Below, piece after piece: positions 7,505 through 14,157 of a DNA stretch of 23,964 bases. Source of the DNA: an uncultured Actinomycetes bacterium (GTDB taxonomy: Bacteria; Actinomycetota; Aquicultoria; CAJVYJ01). The stretch spans positions 1 to 23,964 of the forward strand of contig CAJVYJ010000005.1 of the NCBI GenBank assembly GCA_913009475.1. The letters are read 5' to 3'. How positions within the stretch are numbered: position 1 is the first letter of the stretch; every line of letters begins with the position of its first letter. Under the pieces are notes generated by a model. It was not told the DNA's origin and made no database searches. It was given only the letters and a program-made list of their open reading frames with translations. Made by a program: the position numbers and the translations under genes.

Positions 7505-8884
7505 ATGCGGGTACCGGGAATCATCTATGCCAACGAAACGCTGTTGGAGCAAGCGCTTGATGATAAAGCGGTTGAGCAAGTTGCCAACGTCGCTTTCTTG
7601 CCGGGAATCGTCAAAGCGTCTATGGCGATGCCGGACGTCCACCGGGGTTACGGCTTTCCTATCGGCGGCGTCGCGGCAATCAGGGTTGAGGGCGGCGTAG
7701 TTTCACCCGGCGGTGTCGGCTACGATATCTCCTGCGGAGTGCGCCTGTTGCGGACAGACTTAATCGCCGATGAGGTGCGCCCGCGCATGCCGGAGATAAT
7801 GCGTGAGCTAAGCAGAAATATTCCCAAAGGTTTGGGGACTAAAGGAAAAATCAAACTTTCTCGCGCGGATATCGAGCGTGTATTAAAAAAAGGCGCGGCC
7901 TGGGCGGTAGAAAACGGTTTTGGCCGGCAGCAAGACCTGGCGGTTATCGAACATGGCGGTACCTACATTAACGCCGACGCGGATATGGTTAGCGAGCACG
8001 CCAAAGAACGGGGCCTGTCACAACTGGGCACTATCGGCTCCGGCAATCATTTTGTTGAAGTCCAAGAGGTCAAGGAGATATTTGAGCCTAAGTTGGCTGA
8101 AAGGTTCGGGGTTTTTGTCGGCCAATTGGTCATTATGATTCATAGCGGTTCTCGCGGGTTAGGGCATCAGGTATGCACGGATTATTTGCAACAAATGGCT
8201 AAAGTCGTCAGTAAACTACAGCTAGACTTACCCGATAAGCAATTGAATTGCGCACCGATAGGTTCGCCCGCTGGGCAAAGCTATTTAAAAGCCATGGCTG
8301 CCGCCGCTAACTTCGGTTTGGCGAATCGCCAATGCATCGCGCATTTGGTCAGAGAATCTTTTGAGTATCTCTTTCAGGCCGGTGCTTATAAATTGGGTAT
8401 GGATTTAATCTATGACGTATCTCACAATATCGCTCAGATGGAGACCCATAAAATAGACGGGGTTCCAGTAGAGCTATGCGTCCATCGTAAAGGCGCTACC
8501 CGAGCGTTTGGCCCGGGGAGGCCGGAAGTAAGCAGCAAGTATCGCGATGTCGGTCAGCCGGTAATCATCCCCGGCGATATGGGCAGGGCCTCGTATCTGC
8601 TAGCCGGCACCCGGAAAGCGATGGAGAAGACCTTTGGCTCAACCTGCCACGGGGCCGGGCGGCTGATGAGCCGTAAACGGGCCAAACAAGAGATGCGCGG
8701 TTCCGAGCTGAAGCGGCAGTTGGCGGCGGCGGGTATCATCGTCGAAGCCGGCAGCCTTAGCGGCTTGGCTGAGGAAGCACCTTATGCTTATAAAGACGTC
8801 AGCAATGTTGTGGATGTCTGCCAACAGGCCGGCATATCCAAAAAAGTCGCCCGCATGCGGCCCTTGGGCGTCCTTAAAGGCTAG
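7505..8884 (+). CDS. rtcB: RNA-splicing ligase RtcB (tRNA ligase)
   Basis: RtcB joins 2',3'-cyclic phosphate or 3'-phosphate RNA ends to 5'-OH ends, using Mn2+ and GTP. The frame from ATG 7505 gives 459 residues and retains all recognisable active-site elements: MPDVHRGYGFPIGG, the metal-site segment GGVGYDISCGVRLLRT (Asp and Cys), GSGNHFVEVQ (His), IHSGSRGLGHQV (His), VSHNIA (His), and FGSTCHGAGRLMSR, whose His is the guanylylated residue in characterised RtcB. About 20 residues expected before MRVPG lie in another frame at 7446-7504, so the gene has a probable one-base deletion or a sequence error. If real, translation from ATG 7505 would have to use a poorly spaced GGG. No archease gene is visible beside it. 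Confidence 0.93.
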   Translation: MRVPGIIYANETLLEQALDDKAVEQVANVAFLPGIVKASMAMPDVHRGYGFPIGGVAAIRVEGGVVSPGGVGYDISCGVRLLRTDLIADEVRPRMPEIMRELSRNIPKGLGTKGKIKLSRADIERVLKKGAAWAVENGFGRQQDLAVIEHGGTYINADADMVSEHAKERGLSQLGTIGSGNHFVEVQEVKEIFEPKLAERFGVFVGQLVIMIHSGSRGLGHQVCTDYLQQMAKVVSKLQLDLPDKQLNCAPIGSPAGQSYLKAMAAAANFGLANRQCIAHLVRESFEYLFQAGAYKLGMDLIYDVSHNIAQMETHKIDGVPVELCVHRKGATRAFGPGRPEVSSKYRDVGQPVIIPGDMGRASYLLAGTRKAMEKTFGSTCHGAGRLMSRKRAKQEMRGSELKRQLAAAGIIVEAGSLSGLAEEAPYAYKDVSNVVDVCQQAGISKKVARMRPLGVLKG

Positions 8885-9239
8885 AAGTGTGTCTAAATAT
8901 TCCCGACTCCGATTGGGAATCCGGCACCTATTTATTTCTCCCTCCCCCTGGACGGGGGAGGGCTGGGGTGGGGGTGAATATTATCTACGACTACGATTAG
9001 TAATCCACGACCAAGCTTGTATTTTTTATCCCCTCTATCAAGTGGGGATAAAGGGGTGTGTAGTATAATTCGACCTAACGATAAGCGTATGGCTAGCTTA
9101 TAATTGATTGCTTAATAACTATGCTCTTTGACAGCTTAACAACTACTCTGTCTAATACCTACCGAGGGATTGAAGAGAAGCGCCAGACGAGCCGGCGCGC
9201 TACATGTATATCATTGCAGGCGACGATTTCGTTACAGGC
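8885..9239. repeat. Repeat-filled spacer after rtcB
   Basis: No gene is visible here. The stretch holds an ATTCCCGA...TTGGGAAT hairpin (8899-8920) and a strong CCCTCCCCC/GGGGGAGGG hairpin (8940-8948 with 8954-8962) followed by the G-rich tail GGCTGGGGTGGGGGTG. It also holds TTTGACAGCTTAACAACTAC (9127-9146, seen again at 12532-12551) and a copy of the composite repeat (9152-9220) with its GCGCCAG/CCGGCGC hairpin at 9180-9198. The G-rich hairpin may help end rtcB transcription, but it lacks a T-tract. Confidence 0.7.
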
Positions 9240-9677
9240 TTAGAAATAACCTTGGTCAATTCCGGGAAATATGTGTCTGAAGTCGGCAGCGCGAATAATT
9301 CTTATTTTTTGTAGCTCTTTTAAGTTTAAAAGATGATGGTCACCAGAGACAATTAAGTTAGCTTTAAGTTCTACGGCGCATTCTAAAACTCTGTTATCCG
9401 GCTCGTCAGTTAATAGGTTAATTTTATTTTTTGGCTTGATGATGGCGGCTATACGGGCAATCTGTTTTAATAAATCAACTATGTCGCACTCGTCAACTTG
9501 AAATTTTACTCTTAGTTTATTAGCAACCTCCGCCATTATAGCCGGAGAGGAACAAAGCTGGAATTTTCGTCTAACCGCCAAAAGATAAATTTCAGCGGGA
9601 GGGCCGCCGGGAAATAGGAAAGCGGAAATATAAATGTTAGTATCGAGTACGGCTTTAACTATTGTTTCTGGCTTCAT
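9240..9677 (-). CDS. PIN-domain toxin (RNase) of a type II toxin-antitoxin pair
   Basis: A 145-residue PIN-domain protein of the putative-toxin family related to COG1569. The acidic residues of a PIN nuclease can be seen in order: Asp in AVLDTNIYISAF, Glu in SPAIMAEVANKL, Asp in DEPDNRVLECA, and Asp in LIVSGDHHLL. Such toxins cleave RNA, often tRNA or rRNA, when released from their antitoxin. The gene starts inside the upstream RHH antitoxin gene, with a 23-base overlap (9655-9677), so the two are translationally coupled, as expected for a toxin-antitoxin operon. The whole module is on the minus strand in a repeat-rich zone. Family and partner agree, so the call is firm; the target RNA is unknown. 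Confidence 0.88.
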   Translation of the reverse strand: MKPETIVKAVLDTNIYISAFLFPGGPPAEIYLLAVRRKFQLCSSPAIMAEVANKLRVKFQVDECDIVDLLKQIARIAAIIKPKNKINLLTDEPDNRVLECAVELKANLIVSGDHHLLNLKELQKIRIIRAADFRHIFPGIDQGYF

Positions 9678-9909
9678 GAATTAGTCGTTCAACGTCTTCC
9701 TCGGTGGAAATTTGCAGTCGTAGTGCTTGCCGGGAGATTTTTGCTTGTAAACGATAGAACTCTTTTTCTTCTCTGGTCTGTTTATACAGTTTAATCATTT
9801 CGCGGAACAACTCGCTTTTAGTTTTCCTTTCACTTTTAGCCAGACGTTCATACTCTTCGGCTATTTTTGGAGGCATCGAAAAACCTAACACTTTAGTTTG
9901 TCTGGACAT
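9655..9909 (-). CDS. Ribbon-helix-helix antitoxin paired with the PIN toxin
   Basis: An 84-residue protein whose N-terminal half looks like a CopG/Arc ribbon-helix-helix domain: a short beta segment TKVLGFSMPPKIAEEYERLA, then helices around SERKTKSELFREMIKLYK. The remaining residues are charged and helical and would bind and neutralise the toxin. The start is ATG 9909, preceded by GAGAGG five bases away. A near-consensus promoter and a tandem 9-bp operator-like repeat lie just upstream, which fits autoregulation by an RHH antitoxin. The gene overlaps the PIN toxin gene by 23 bases. The assignment rests on sequence pattern and on context together. Confidence 0.82.
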   Translation of the reverse strand: MSRQTKVLGFSMPPKIAEEYERLAKSERKTKSELFREMIKLYKQTREEKEFYRLQAKISRQALRLQISTEEDVERLIHEARNNS

Positions 9910-9922
9910 AATATCCTCTCAA

Positions 9923-9940
9923 GTTAAACTAGTTAAACTA
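9923..9940 (-). promoter_or_regulatory. Operator-like tandem repeat at the RHH/PIN promoter
   Basis: On the minus strand TAGTTTAAC occurs twice in tandem (9940-9932 and 9931-9923), overlapping the -10 element and the expected transcription start. RHH antitoxins commonly bind short tandem sites over their own promoter, so this is a likely autoregulatory operator. The assignment is by position and pattern only. Confidence 0.55.
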
Positions 9941-9965
9941 TAATCACGATGTCTGCTCTTGTCAA
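9937..9965 (-). promoter_or_regulatory. Sigma-70-type promoter of the RHH/PIN operon
   Basis: Read on the minus strand, TTGACA (9965-9960) is followed after exactly 17 bases by TATAGT (9942-9937). This is a consensus -35 and a one-mismatch -10, about 27 bases before the antitoxin ATG. No other gene lies between them. Confidence 0.75.
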
Positions 9966-10005
9966 ATTTAATCTCAAAAATATTGATGGTCATTTTTGCA
10001 AAAAA

Positions 10006-10460
10006 CTGGATTCCCGATCAGGGTCGGGAATGACAGTAATGAAAAAGGGGCCAGATCTTCAATCTTGACAATTCGGGGGGAATACCAGTTCAGACTATAT
10101 TATCAACTGTTGCGTTATTCGCCAGACGTGCCGGCGCGCTACATATTTGTCATTGATGAACATCTAATACCTACCGAGGGATTAAAGAGAAGCGCCAGAT
10201 AAACTGGCGCGCTACACGTTTATCATTGCGGTCGTTATCTTTATCCTGGCTCTTGTGTAGGGGTGGAGCTGGTCTCCACCCATTTGCCTACGTATCATCT
10301 CGCCGCGCCTCGCCGGACGACACACTATCCGAATTGGCGCTAATCGTCGGAAGCATTCAGGCAGGCTCTGCGAGGGATTGAACATTATTATGGTTATTTT
10401 GTAAAAAAACTGGATTCCCGATCGGGGAATGACATGTGGAAGTAGGCCGGTATGATAAGC
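10006..10460. repeat. Repeat-filled spacer with composite repeat
   Basis: No convincing gene from 9966 to 10460. In order the stretch has a CTGGATTCCCG...CGGGAATGACA palindrome (10006-10036), a GGATCTTCAATCTTGACA-type unit (10042-10073), a partial composite repeat (10120-10158), and then a long composite copy (10159-10383). That copy begins AACATCTAATACCTACCGAG and contains GCGCCAG/CTGGCGC (10192-10210) and GGGTGGAG/CTCCACCC (10261-10281). It also contains a TCCGA...TCGGA arm pair and ends CTCTGCGAGGGATTGAAC. A further ATTCCC/GGGAAT palindrome lies at 10410-10434. Confidence 0.75.
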
Positions 10461-10805
10461 TTAAGCAACCAACTCTTTATCTTTGACATAAATTAAACCG
10501 GATTCTAAAATATGGCCTAGAAAGTTTGTCGGACGAGCATTATCAAGTTCTTTTAAGCTAAAAAAATGAACCTCGACATCGATATCGCAATTCAGTTTTA
10601 TTTCTGAAAATAGCTGCGCTTTTTCTTCCAAACTTTTATTATCAAGATCGGTGGAGACGACTCCCAGGTCGATATCGCTAAATTCATGCGGTACCCCGCC
10701 GGCATAGGAGCCAAAAAGAATAACATAATCAAGTTCAATTTGTTTCTTTAAGTATTTGATGACTTTTAAAATTATGTTTCTAAGCTCAGCTTGTTCCTTA
10801 ACCAT
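10461..10805 (-). CDS. MNT-type nucleotidyltransferase (antitoxin partner of HEPN)
   Basis: A 114-residue minimal nucleotidyltransferase. The diagnostic pol-beta fold motif reads LFGSYAGGVPHEFSDIDL, with the GS and paired Asp residues that bind metal and nucleotide, and a further acidic strand DIDVEVHFF supplies the third carboxylate. In HEPN/MNT systems the MNT protein neutralises the HEPN RNase by adding AMP groups to it. The start is ATG 10805, with AGGAG eight bases upstream on the minus strand, and the gene overlaps the 3' end of the HEPN gene by 34 bases. This gene looks intact even though its HEPN partner is broken, so it may be a leftover antitoxin. Confidence 0.88.
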   Translation of the reverse strand: MVKEQAELRNIILKVIKYLKKQIELDYVILFGSYAGGVPHEFSDIDLGVVSTDLDNKSLEEKAQLFSEIKLNCDIDVEVHFFSLKELDNARPTNFLGHILESGLIYVKDKELVA

Positions 10806-11327
10806 TTCAACAACTCCTGACTTCGTGTTAAGTAATCGCCGGCAATTTCTTTATTAATATTGTTTGCCATATCAGCGATTTGTTCTGGGTAACGAGTTTC
10901 CAGATAATAAAAACTTAATCTCGAGAGTGTTTCCGCCTGTTCGGTGGAAACATCCAATTTTGCCAATCTAGCAAGTTTAAGCAAATCATGAATTCTAGAA
11001 GCGTGGTCGAAAACCCAATCTACGGCGTTATCCTCGGTCTCATTTCGGTTACGTAACAAAACTACGCTCCCTCACCTCGACTTTCGTCTGCCTTGCATCT
11101 CACGCTCTCGGCCACGTTCTCATTATTGACCGGCCGATGTTACTTTTCGGCCGGAAGTCTAGGCGGGAACTTGCCTGTGGATTCAATGATTAACGCTTTT
11201 AATGTTTTTTCTAAAGCTTGTTGGCAAGTAAATAAAACATATAGAAAACGGCCGCTGCTTAGCATAGCCTTAGCGGTTTCAATATCGTACGATGCCAGAT
11301 TAACCAATAGTCGGCGTCTTTTCGCAT
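10772..11327 (-). pseudogene. HEPN-domain toxin gene split by a repeat element
   Basis: The HEPN gene is in two parts on the minus strand. The N-terminal part starts at ATG 11327 (MRKDADYWL), loses frame near 11299-11301, and continues as ASYDIETAKAMLSSGRF ... TCQQALEKTLKALIIE ... GKFPPR up to 11158. The C-terminal part starts at 10996 (RIHDLLKLARLAKLD) and includes FYYLETRYPEQ, ending at 10772. Intact relatives read PPR-x-HDL without a gap, so joining the two parts restores the family. A 159-bp repeat lies between them, flanked by a TCTAG duplication. A 95-codon frame from TTG 11059 looks like a gene, but its first 20 or so residues are translated repeat. HEPN proteins are RNases; this one is unlikely to be functional. 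Confidence 0.85.
10999..11157 (-). mobile_element. 159-bp inserted repeat element, copy 3
   Basis: The element is flanked by TCTAG at 10994-10998 and 11158-11162, a 5-bp target duplication. On the minus strand it begins with a CCGGCCGA/TCGGCCGG hairpin (11154-11147 with 11137-11130). It then has ATAATGAGAACGTGG and the same core as the repeats at 4380-4534 and 4571-4693, and ends CGACCACGCTT. The ends hold imperfect inverted repeats (GGTCGAAAA against GGCCGAAAA). It carries no gene and so would be mobilised in trans. Its reading frame LRNRNETEDNA is present in all copies. Confidence 0.85.
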
Positions 11328-11363
11328 ATTACCATTATATGAGACCAGAAAGTTAAATCAAGT

Positions 11364-12000
11364 ATGCGATGGTGTTTAAACAGGCTTCGCGCAGGATGGA
11401 ACATTATTATTGGTCGCCTGTCGGCGCAAAATACCTGGATTCCCGCCTCCGCGGGAATGAAAAGTATATTTTTAGGACGTTGTTTTCCGGCGGGGCCTAA
11501 TGAAAAAGGGGTCGGATCTTCAATCTTGACAATTGCCAAGCTTGTTACCAGGCCATTTCGTAAAAAAGGGGTCGGATCTTCAATCTTGACATTTCGGGTA
11601 AATAGCGATTGGGGGGACGTTATTGCCCGTTTCATACGTGTTTCCCGTTTCCCGGGCGGGCACGAGGGCCCCGCCCCTACAAAATACGCGCCATCGCTAC
11701 GCGTTCATCGCCTCGCCGGACGACCACTATCCGAATTTTCGCTAATCGTCGGAAGCATTTAGGCAGACTCTGCGAGGGATTGAAGCTAATTATGCATGGA
11801 TGCTGTTTGCCAATATTTACCTTGACTATCTGGACAAATAACTATTAAATAAAAACTAGCGGATTGTCAGATACGCAGTTGATATTGTTATTTTTTGCAA
11901 CGATAAAGTTACGGAAAAAGCCGGAGCTTAGCTTAGAGCCCGTTTGCTCTTGCCGAAGAAGAAAAATATTGAAGTTGCGTAAGTATTTTAGGAGGTTGCT
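11364..12000. repeat. Repeat-filled spacer before the ParE-like module
   Basis: No believable gene. The stretch contains CCTGGATTCCCGC...GCGGGAATGA (11434-11460) and two tandem units ending GGATCTTCAATCTTGACA (11503-11534 and 11562-11594). It also contains a G/C-rich segment near 11650-11680 and a CTCGCCGGACGACC...GAGGGATTGAAG unit (11709-11785). The block 11503-11621 is repeated at 12961-13078. A weak promoter candidate before the next module is TTGATA (11879-11884), 17 bases, GATAAA (11902-11907). Confidence 0.7.
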
Positions 12001-12192
12001 ATGCAGGCAGCTAAAAAAGAAGTAAGCGAGCTTCTGGCGCGGTTACCGGAAGATTGTACCTTAGACGATATTCAATATCATCTTTACGCACTGCAAAAAA
12101 TTGAGAACGGCTTAAAAGACGCGGATGCCGGACGCGTGATTACGCAAAAAGAGGTTGAAAAGCGAATGTCAAAATGGCTCGACGAGAAGTAG
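12001..12192 (+). CDS. Small antitoxin-like protein of a ParE-type module
   Basis: A 63-residue, highly charged helical protein: KEVSELLARLPEDCTLDDIQYHLYALQKIENGLKDADAGRVITQKEVEKRMSKWL. The pattern of a YHLY helix, then a GL-x-DADAGR-x-I stretch and an EVxxRM-x-KWL helix, is typical of short antitoxins or addiction-module proteins found directly before RelE/ParE toxins. The start ATG 12001 has a strong AGGAGG (11990-11995) five bases upstream. The toxin gene begins inside its 3' end (19-base overlap). It has no evident DNA-binding domain of a named class, so I leave the family open. The antitoxin role is inferred mainly from pairing and size. Confidence 0.78.
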   Translation: MQAAKKEVSELLARLPEDCTLDDIQYHLYALQKIENGLKDADAGRVITQKEVEKRMSKWLDEK

Positions 12193-12473
12193 TCTGGTCA
12201 TATGAAGCTACAAACGATCTTGAAGCGCTTGCCGACTTCATCGCTAAGGATTCCGCCTTTTATGCCGGCGCTTTTGTGGCCGAAATCCGTGACGCCGGGC
12301 GAACACTGAGTGAGTTTTCCGCCAGAGGTCGAGTTGTTCCCGAATTGAATCGCTCGGATGTTCGGGAGCTCCTCATTAAAAATTATCGCATGATCTATTT
12401 AACCGAAGAATGTCGGGTTATAATATTAGCGTTTATTCACGGTTCAATGAGGCTGCGAATATTTAGCAAATAG
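12174..12473 (+). CDS. ParE/RelE superfamily toxin
   Basis: A 99-residue protein with the compact RelE/ParE fold pattern. It begins with a strand containing VVWSYEATNDLEALADFIAKDS, then has two helices, then GRVVPELNRSDVRELLIKNYRMIYLTEECRVIILAFIHGSMRL, where RELLIKNYRMIY is the hallmark strand pair. The combination of VPE and R-E-L at the middle and HGSMRL at the end is more ParE-like than RelE-like. ParE toxins act on gyrase, while RelE toxins cut mRNA on the ribosome; the sequence does not settle which applies. It starts at ATG 12174, within the antitoxin gene. A normal full-length module is present, in contrast to the broken HEPN system nearby. Confidence 0.85.
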   Translation: MARREVVWSYEATNDLEALADFIAKDSAFYAGAFVAEIRDAGRTLSEFSARGRVVPELNRSDVRELLIKNYRMIYLTEECRVIILAFIHGSMRLRIFSK

Positions 12474-13180
12474 AGCACGAAGTACCGATTTGTCCAGGTG
12501 GAATCGATTCTCGCAAAGATCATAATCGCACTTTGACAGCTTAATAACTACCTTTAAAATATAAATTACGGCAACTTATAGCTGAGCCACTTGACAAAAA
12601 AATGAGATTCTCGAAATTGGCTGTAAATCTGCTGCTAAAGATAGTCAAAAATAGGGCACTATCGAAGAACATCTAATACCTACCGAGAGATTGAAACAGG
12701 AACAGATAGGCAACACACTCGTAGTCGCTCGCATCGAAGAACATCTAATACTTGGAGTCTGTCTAAACGCTGCGCTCCGGCTGCAAATCCGGAAGTAGCG
12801 GCCGCCGACTTTGTTCCGGCGCTTCCGAGTAGCTATCGCTACGCGGTCATCACCGCGTCTCGCCGGACGACCACTATCCGAATTGGCGCTAATCGTCGGA
12901 AGCGTTTAGGCAGGCTCTGCGAGGGATTTTTATAAAGCGTCAGTCGAGCTCCCGCGCCTGAAAATGGGGTCAAATCTTCAATCTTGACAATTGCCAAGCT
13001 CGTCACCAGGCGATTCTGTAAAAAAGGGGTCGGATCTTCAATCTTGACATTTCGGGTAAATAGCGACTAGGGGACGTTGGTTTCTCCTGGGGTCTGGTGG
13101 AATGGGTTTGGTTCTCTCGACACTTTGGTGGGTTACTCTGGTAAAATTTGGCCCGCTTTGTTAAAATTTAAGATGATAAT
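12474..13180. repeat. Repeat-filled spacer before HicBA
   Basis: No gene seen. The stretch contains TTTGACAGCTTAATAACTAC (12532-12551) and the unit AACATCTAATACCTACCGAG continuing to GAGATTGAAAC (12668-12697). ATCGAAGAACATCTAATAC occurs twice (12661-12679 and 12733-12751). The CTCGCCGGACGACC...CTCTGCGAGGGATT unit lies at 12857-12928 and the duplicated block at 12961-13078. The interval 12552-12660 shows nothing recognisable. Confidence 0.65.
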
Positions 13181-13210
13181 ATGTGTGATAAAGAATTATG
13201 GAGGTCAGTT

Positions 13211-13438
13211 TTGACTGATTATAAATTCACTGTGGTTATTGAGTCGTGCGAAGAAGGCGGATATTTTGTTACTTGTCCGTCTCTAGTCGGCTGCCATACG
13301 GAAGGCGATACTTACGAGGAAGCAATGGCCAATATTCAAGACGCTATAAAGCTTTATTTACAGGATTTGGTCGAAGCGGGTGAGCCAATTCCAGAAAATA
13401 AATGGGAATCTTTTGCTACGGTTAAGGTTGCTGTTTGA
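13211..13438 (+). CDS. hicB: HicB family antitoxin
   Basis: The product has the short HicB partial RNase-H-like fold: YKFTVVIESCEEGGYFVTCPSLVGCHTEGDTYEEAMANIQDAIKLYL. The segment GGYFVTCPSLVGCHTEGDT-x-EEA is diagnostic. HicB binds and neutralises HicA, and many family members also repress their own promoter. I place the start at TTG 13211, because GGAGG (13200-13204) lies six bases before it and the protein then begins TDYKFTVVIE. An in-frame ATG at 13181 would add ten residues but has no ribosome site. At this length there is no added C-terminal DNA-binding domain. The hicA start overlaps the stop codon by four bases. The order HicB then HicA is the less common arrangement but well known. 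Confidence 0.88.
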   Translation: MTDYKFTVVIESCEEGGYFVTCPSLVGCHTEGDTYEEAMANIQDAIKLYLQDLVEAGEPIPENKWESFATVKVAV

Positions 13439-13665
13439 GCAATCGCTTTCCAAGTGTTACCGCGAAGCAAGTTATTAAGGTTTTATGTCGGATTGATTTT
13501 AAGTTTAAAAGACAATCAGGCAGCCACGCTATCTATTATCGCTTAAAGGACAAACAAAGAACGGTTGTTCCTATGCATTCGAAAAAAACACTTAAGCTAA
13601 AAACACTAAAATCTATCCTAAACGACGCTGGGCTTTCGGTTGAGGAATTCAAAAAACTTTTGTAA
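13435..13665 (+). CDS. hicA: HicA family toxin (mRNA interferase)
   Basis: A 76-residue protein with the double-stranded-RNA-binding-like HicA fold. The motif order is KQVIKVLCRIDF, then RQSGSHAIYYR, where the His in GSHAIY is the catalytic residue in the family. TVVPMHSKKTLKLKTLKSILNDAGLS follows, matching the usual VP-x-H...K-GTL-x-SILK-x-AGLS end. HicA toxins cleave mRNA and tmRNA. The start is TTG 13435, overlapping the hicB stop as TTGA, so translation is coupled. The gene appears complete and the active-site His is present. Confidence 0.9.
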   Translation: MSNRFPSVTAKQVIKVLCRIDFKFKRQSGSHAIYYRLKDKQRTVVPMHSKKTLKLKTLKSILNDAGLSVEEFKKLL

Positions 13666-13718
13666 TAACAATTAGGGAATGCTGTTGCTTTCGTTGCATT
13701 ACTAATTACACGCACTCA

Positions 13719-13790
13719 TAGCTATTGAGGGATTAAAATGAAGTGTTAGACGAGCGGGCGCGCTACACGTTTGTCACCGTGCCCGTTGGT
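13719..13790 (+). repeat. Decayed copy of composite repeat after hicA
   Basis: The segment reads AGCTATTGAGGGATTAAAAT, then AGACGAGCGGGCGCGCTACA and CGTTTGTCACCG. It aligns with the units at 9152-9220, 10159-10383 and 14531-14710 but with many substitutions, so the hairpin is partly lost. Confidence 0.6.
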
Positions 13791-13821
13791 TTTGTTTCAG
13801 ATTTCTTCGTTTTCAAGGTTT

Positions 13822-14157
13822 TTATCGATTGAGTCGTGCGGCGACGGCATACTGCATAAAGTATCGTTCCAAGCTTTGGGTCTCTTCAGGCTCACAAGTT
13901 TCGTCAAAGATAGTGTTCAGGTAGACTTCTTTTGCTCGCAGTACTTCCTTGGACCTAATGGATTTTTCCTTAATCAACAACGAGACTGTCGCGTCGAATA
14001 AATCTATTGCGCGACTTACTGCCTGTATACAACCGTCGTTGTCATTGCGACGTTTTGCGTTAAACGAACGGCCCACTTCACTGGAGATATTGCCCATTTG
14101 TTCAAAAATGCTCATTTTTGACCAGCGGTCACGGTCTACTGTATACGAATTATCCAT
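13822..14157 (-). CDS. Small helical protein coupled to a DUF5674-like gene
   Basis: A 111-residue, probably all-helical protein. Recognisable stretches are WSKMSIFEQMGNISSEVGRSF, then RAIDLFDATVSLLIKEKSIRSKEVLRAKEV and LERYFMQYAVAARLNR. The pattern of helices and the YFMQYAVAARLNR end resembles small conserved proteins that I associate with DUF5674 neighbours in other bacteria, but I cannot name a family. Its ATG (14157-14155) shares one base with the stop of the upstream gene (TAATG), so the two are translationally coupled. A toxin-antitoxin-like role is possible given the size, coupling and position among four such modules, but this is inference. No membrane segments or catalytic motif are evident. 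Confidence 0.7.
   Translation of the reverse strand: MDNSYTVDRDRWSKMSIFEQMGNISSEVGRSFNAKRRNDNDGCIQAVSRAIDLFDATVSLLIKEKSIRSKEVLRAKEVYLNTIFDETCEPEETQSLERYFMQYAVAARLNR

Noticed and set aside
7263..7700. 145-codon open frame before rtcB
   Set aside because: Only its middle part (7446-7504) is meaningful, as the shifted start of rtcB. The rest is spacer and an out-of-frame reading of rtcB.
8940..8962. G-rich hairpin as a terminator of rtcB
   Set aside because: The stem is strong, but no T-tract follows and the same sequence type occurs as a dispersed repeat, so I list it only as a repeat.
9996..10202. 68-codon open frame
   Set aside because: It lies entirely inside dispersed repeats, and its translation has no protein-like pattern.
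11093..11356. 87-codon plus-strand frame
   Set aside because: It is antisense to the N-terminal half of the broken HEPN gene and has no coding features of its own.
11364..11762. 132-codon open frame and the overlapping frames at 11609-11848
   Set aside because: They are composed of repeat units; the same repeats elsewhere are interrupted by stops.
9152..12930. CRISPR array suggested by repeated GAGGGATTGAA motifs
   Set aside because: The motifs are far apart and irregularly spaced, and no spacers of constant length lie between them. No cas gene is in the window.
13181..13210. Longer hicB start at ATG 13181
   Set aside because: No ribosome site precedes it, while GGAGG sits at the right distance from TTG 13211, where the family's usual N-terminus begins.
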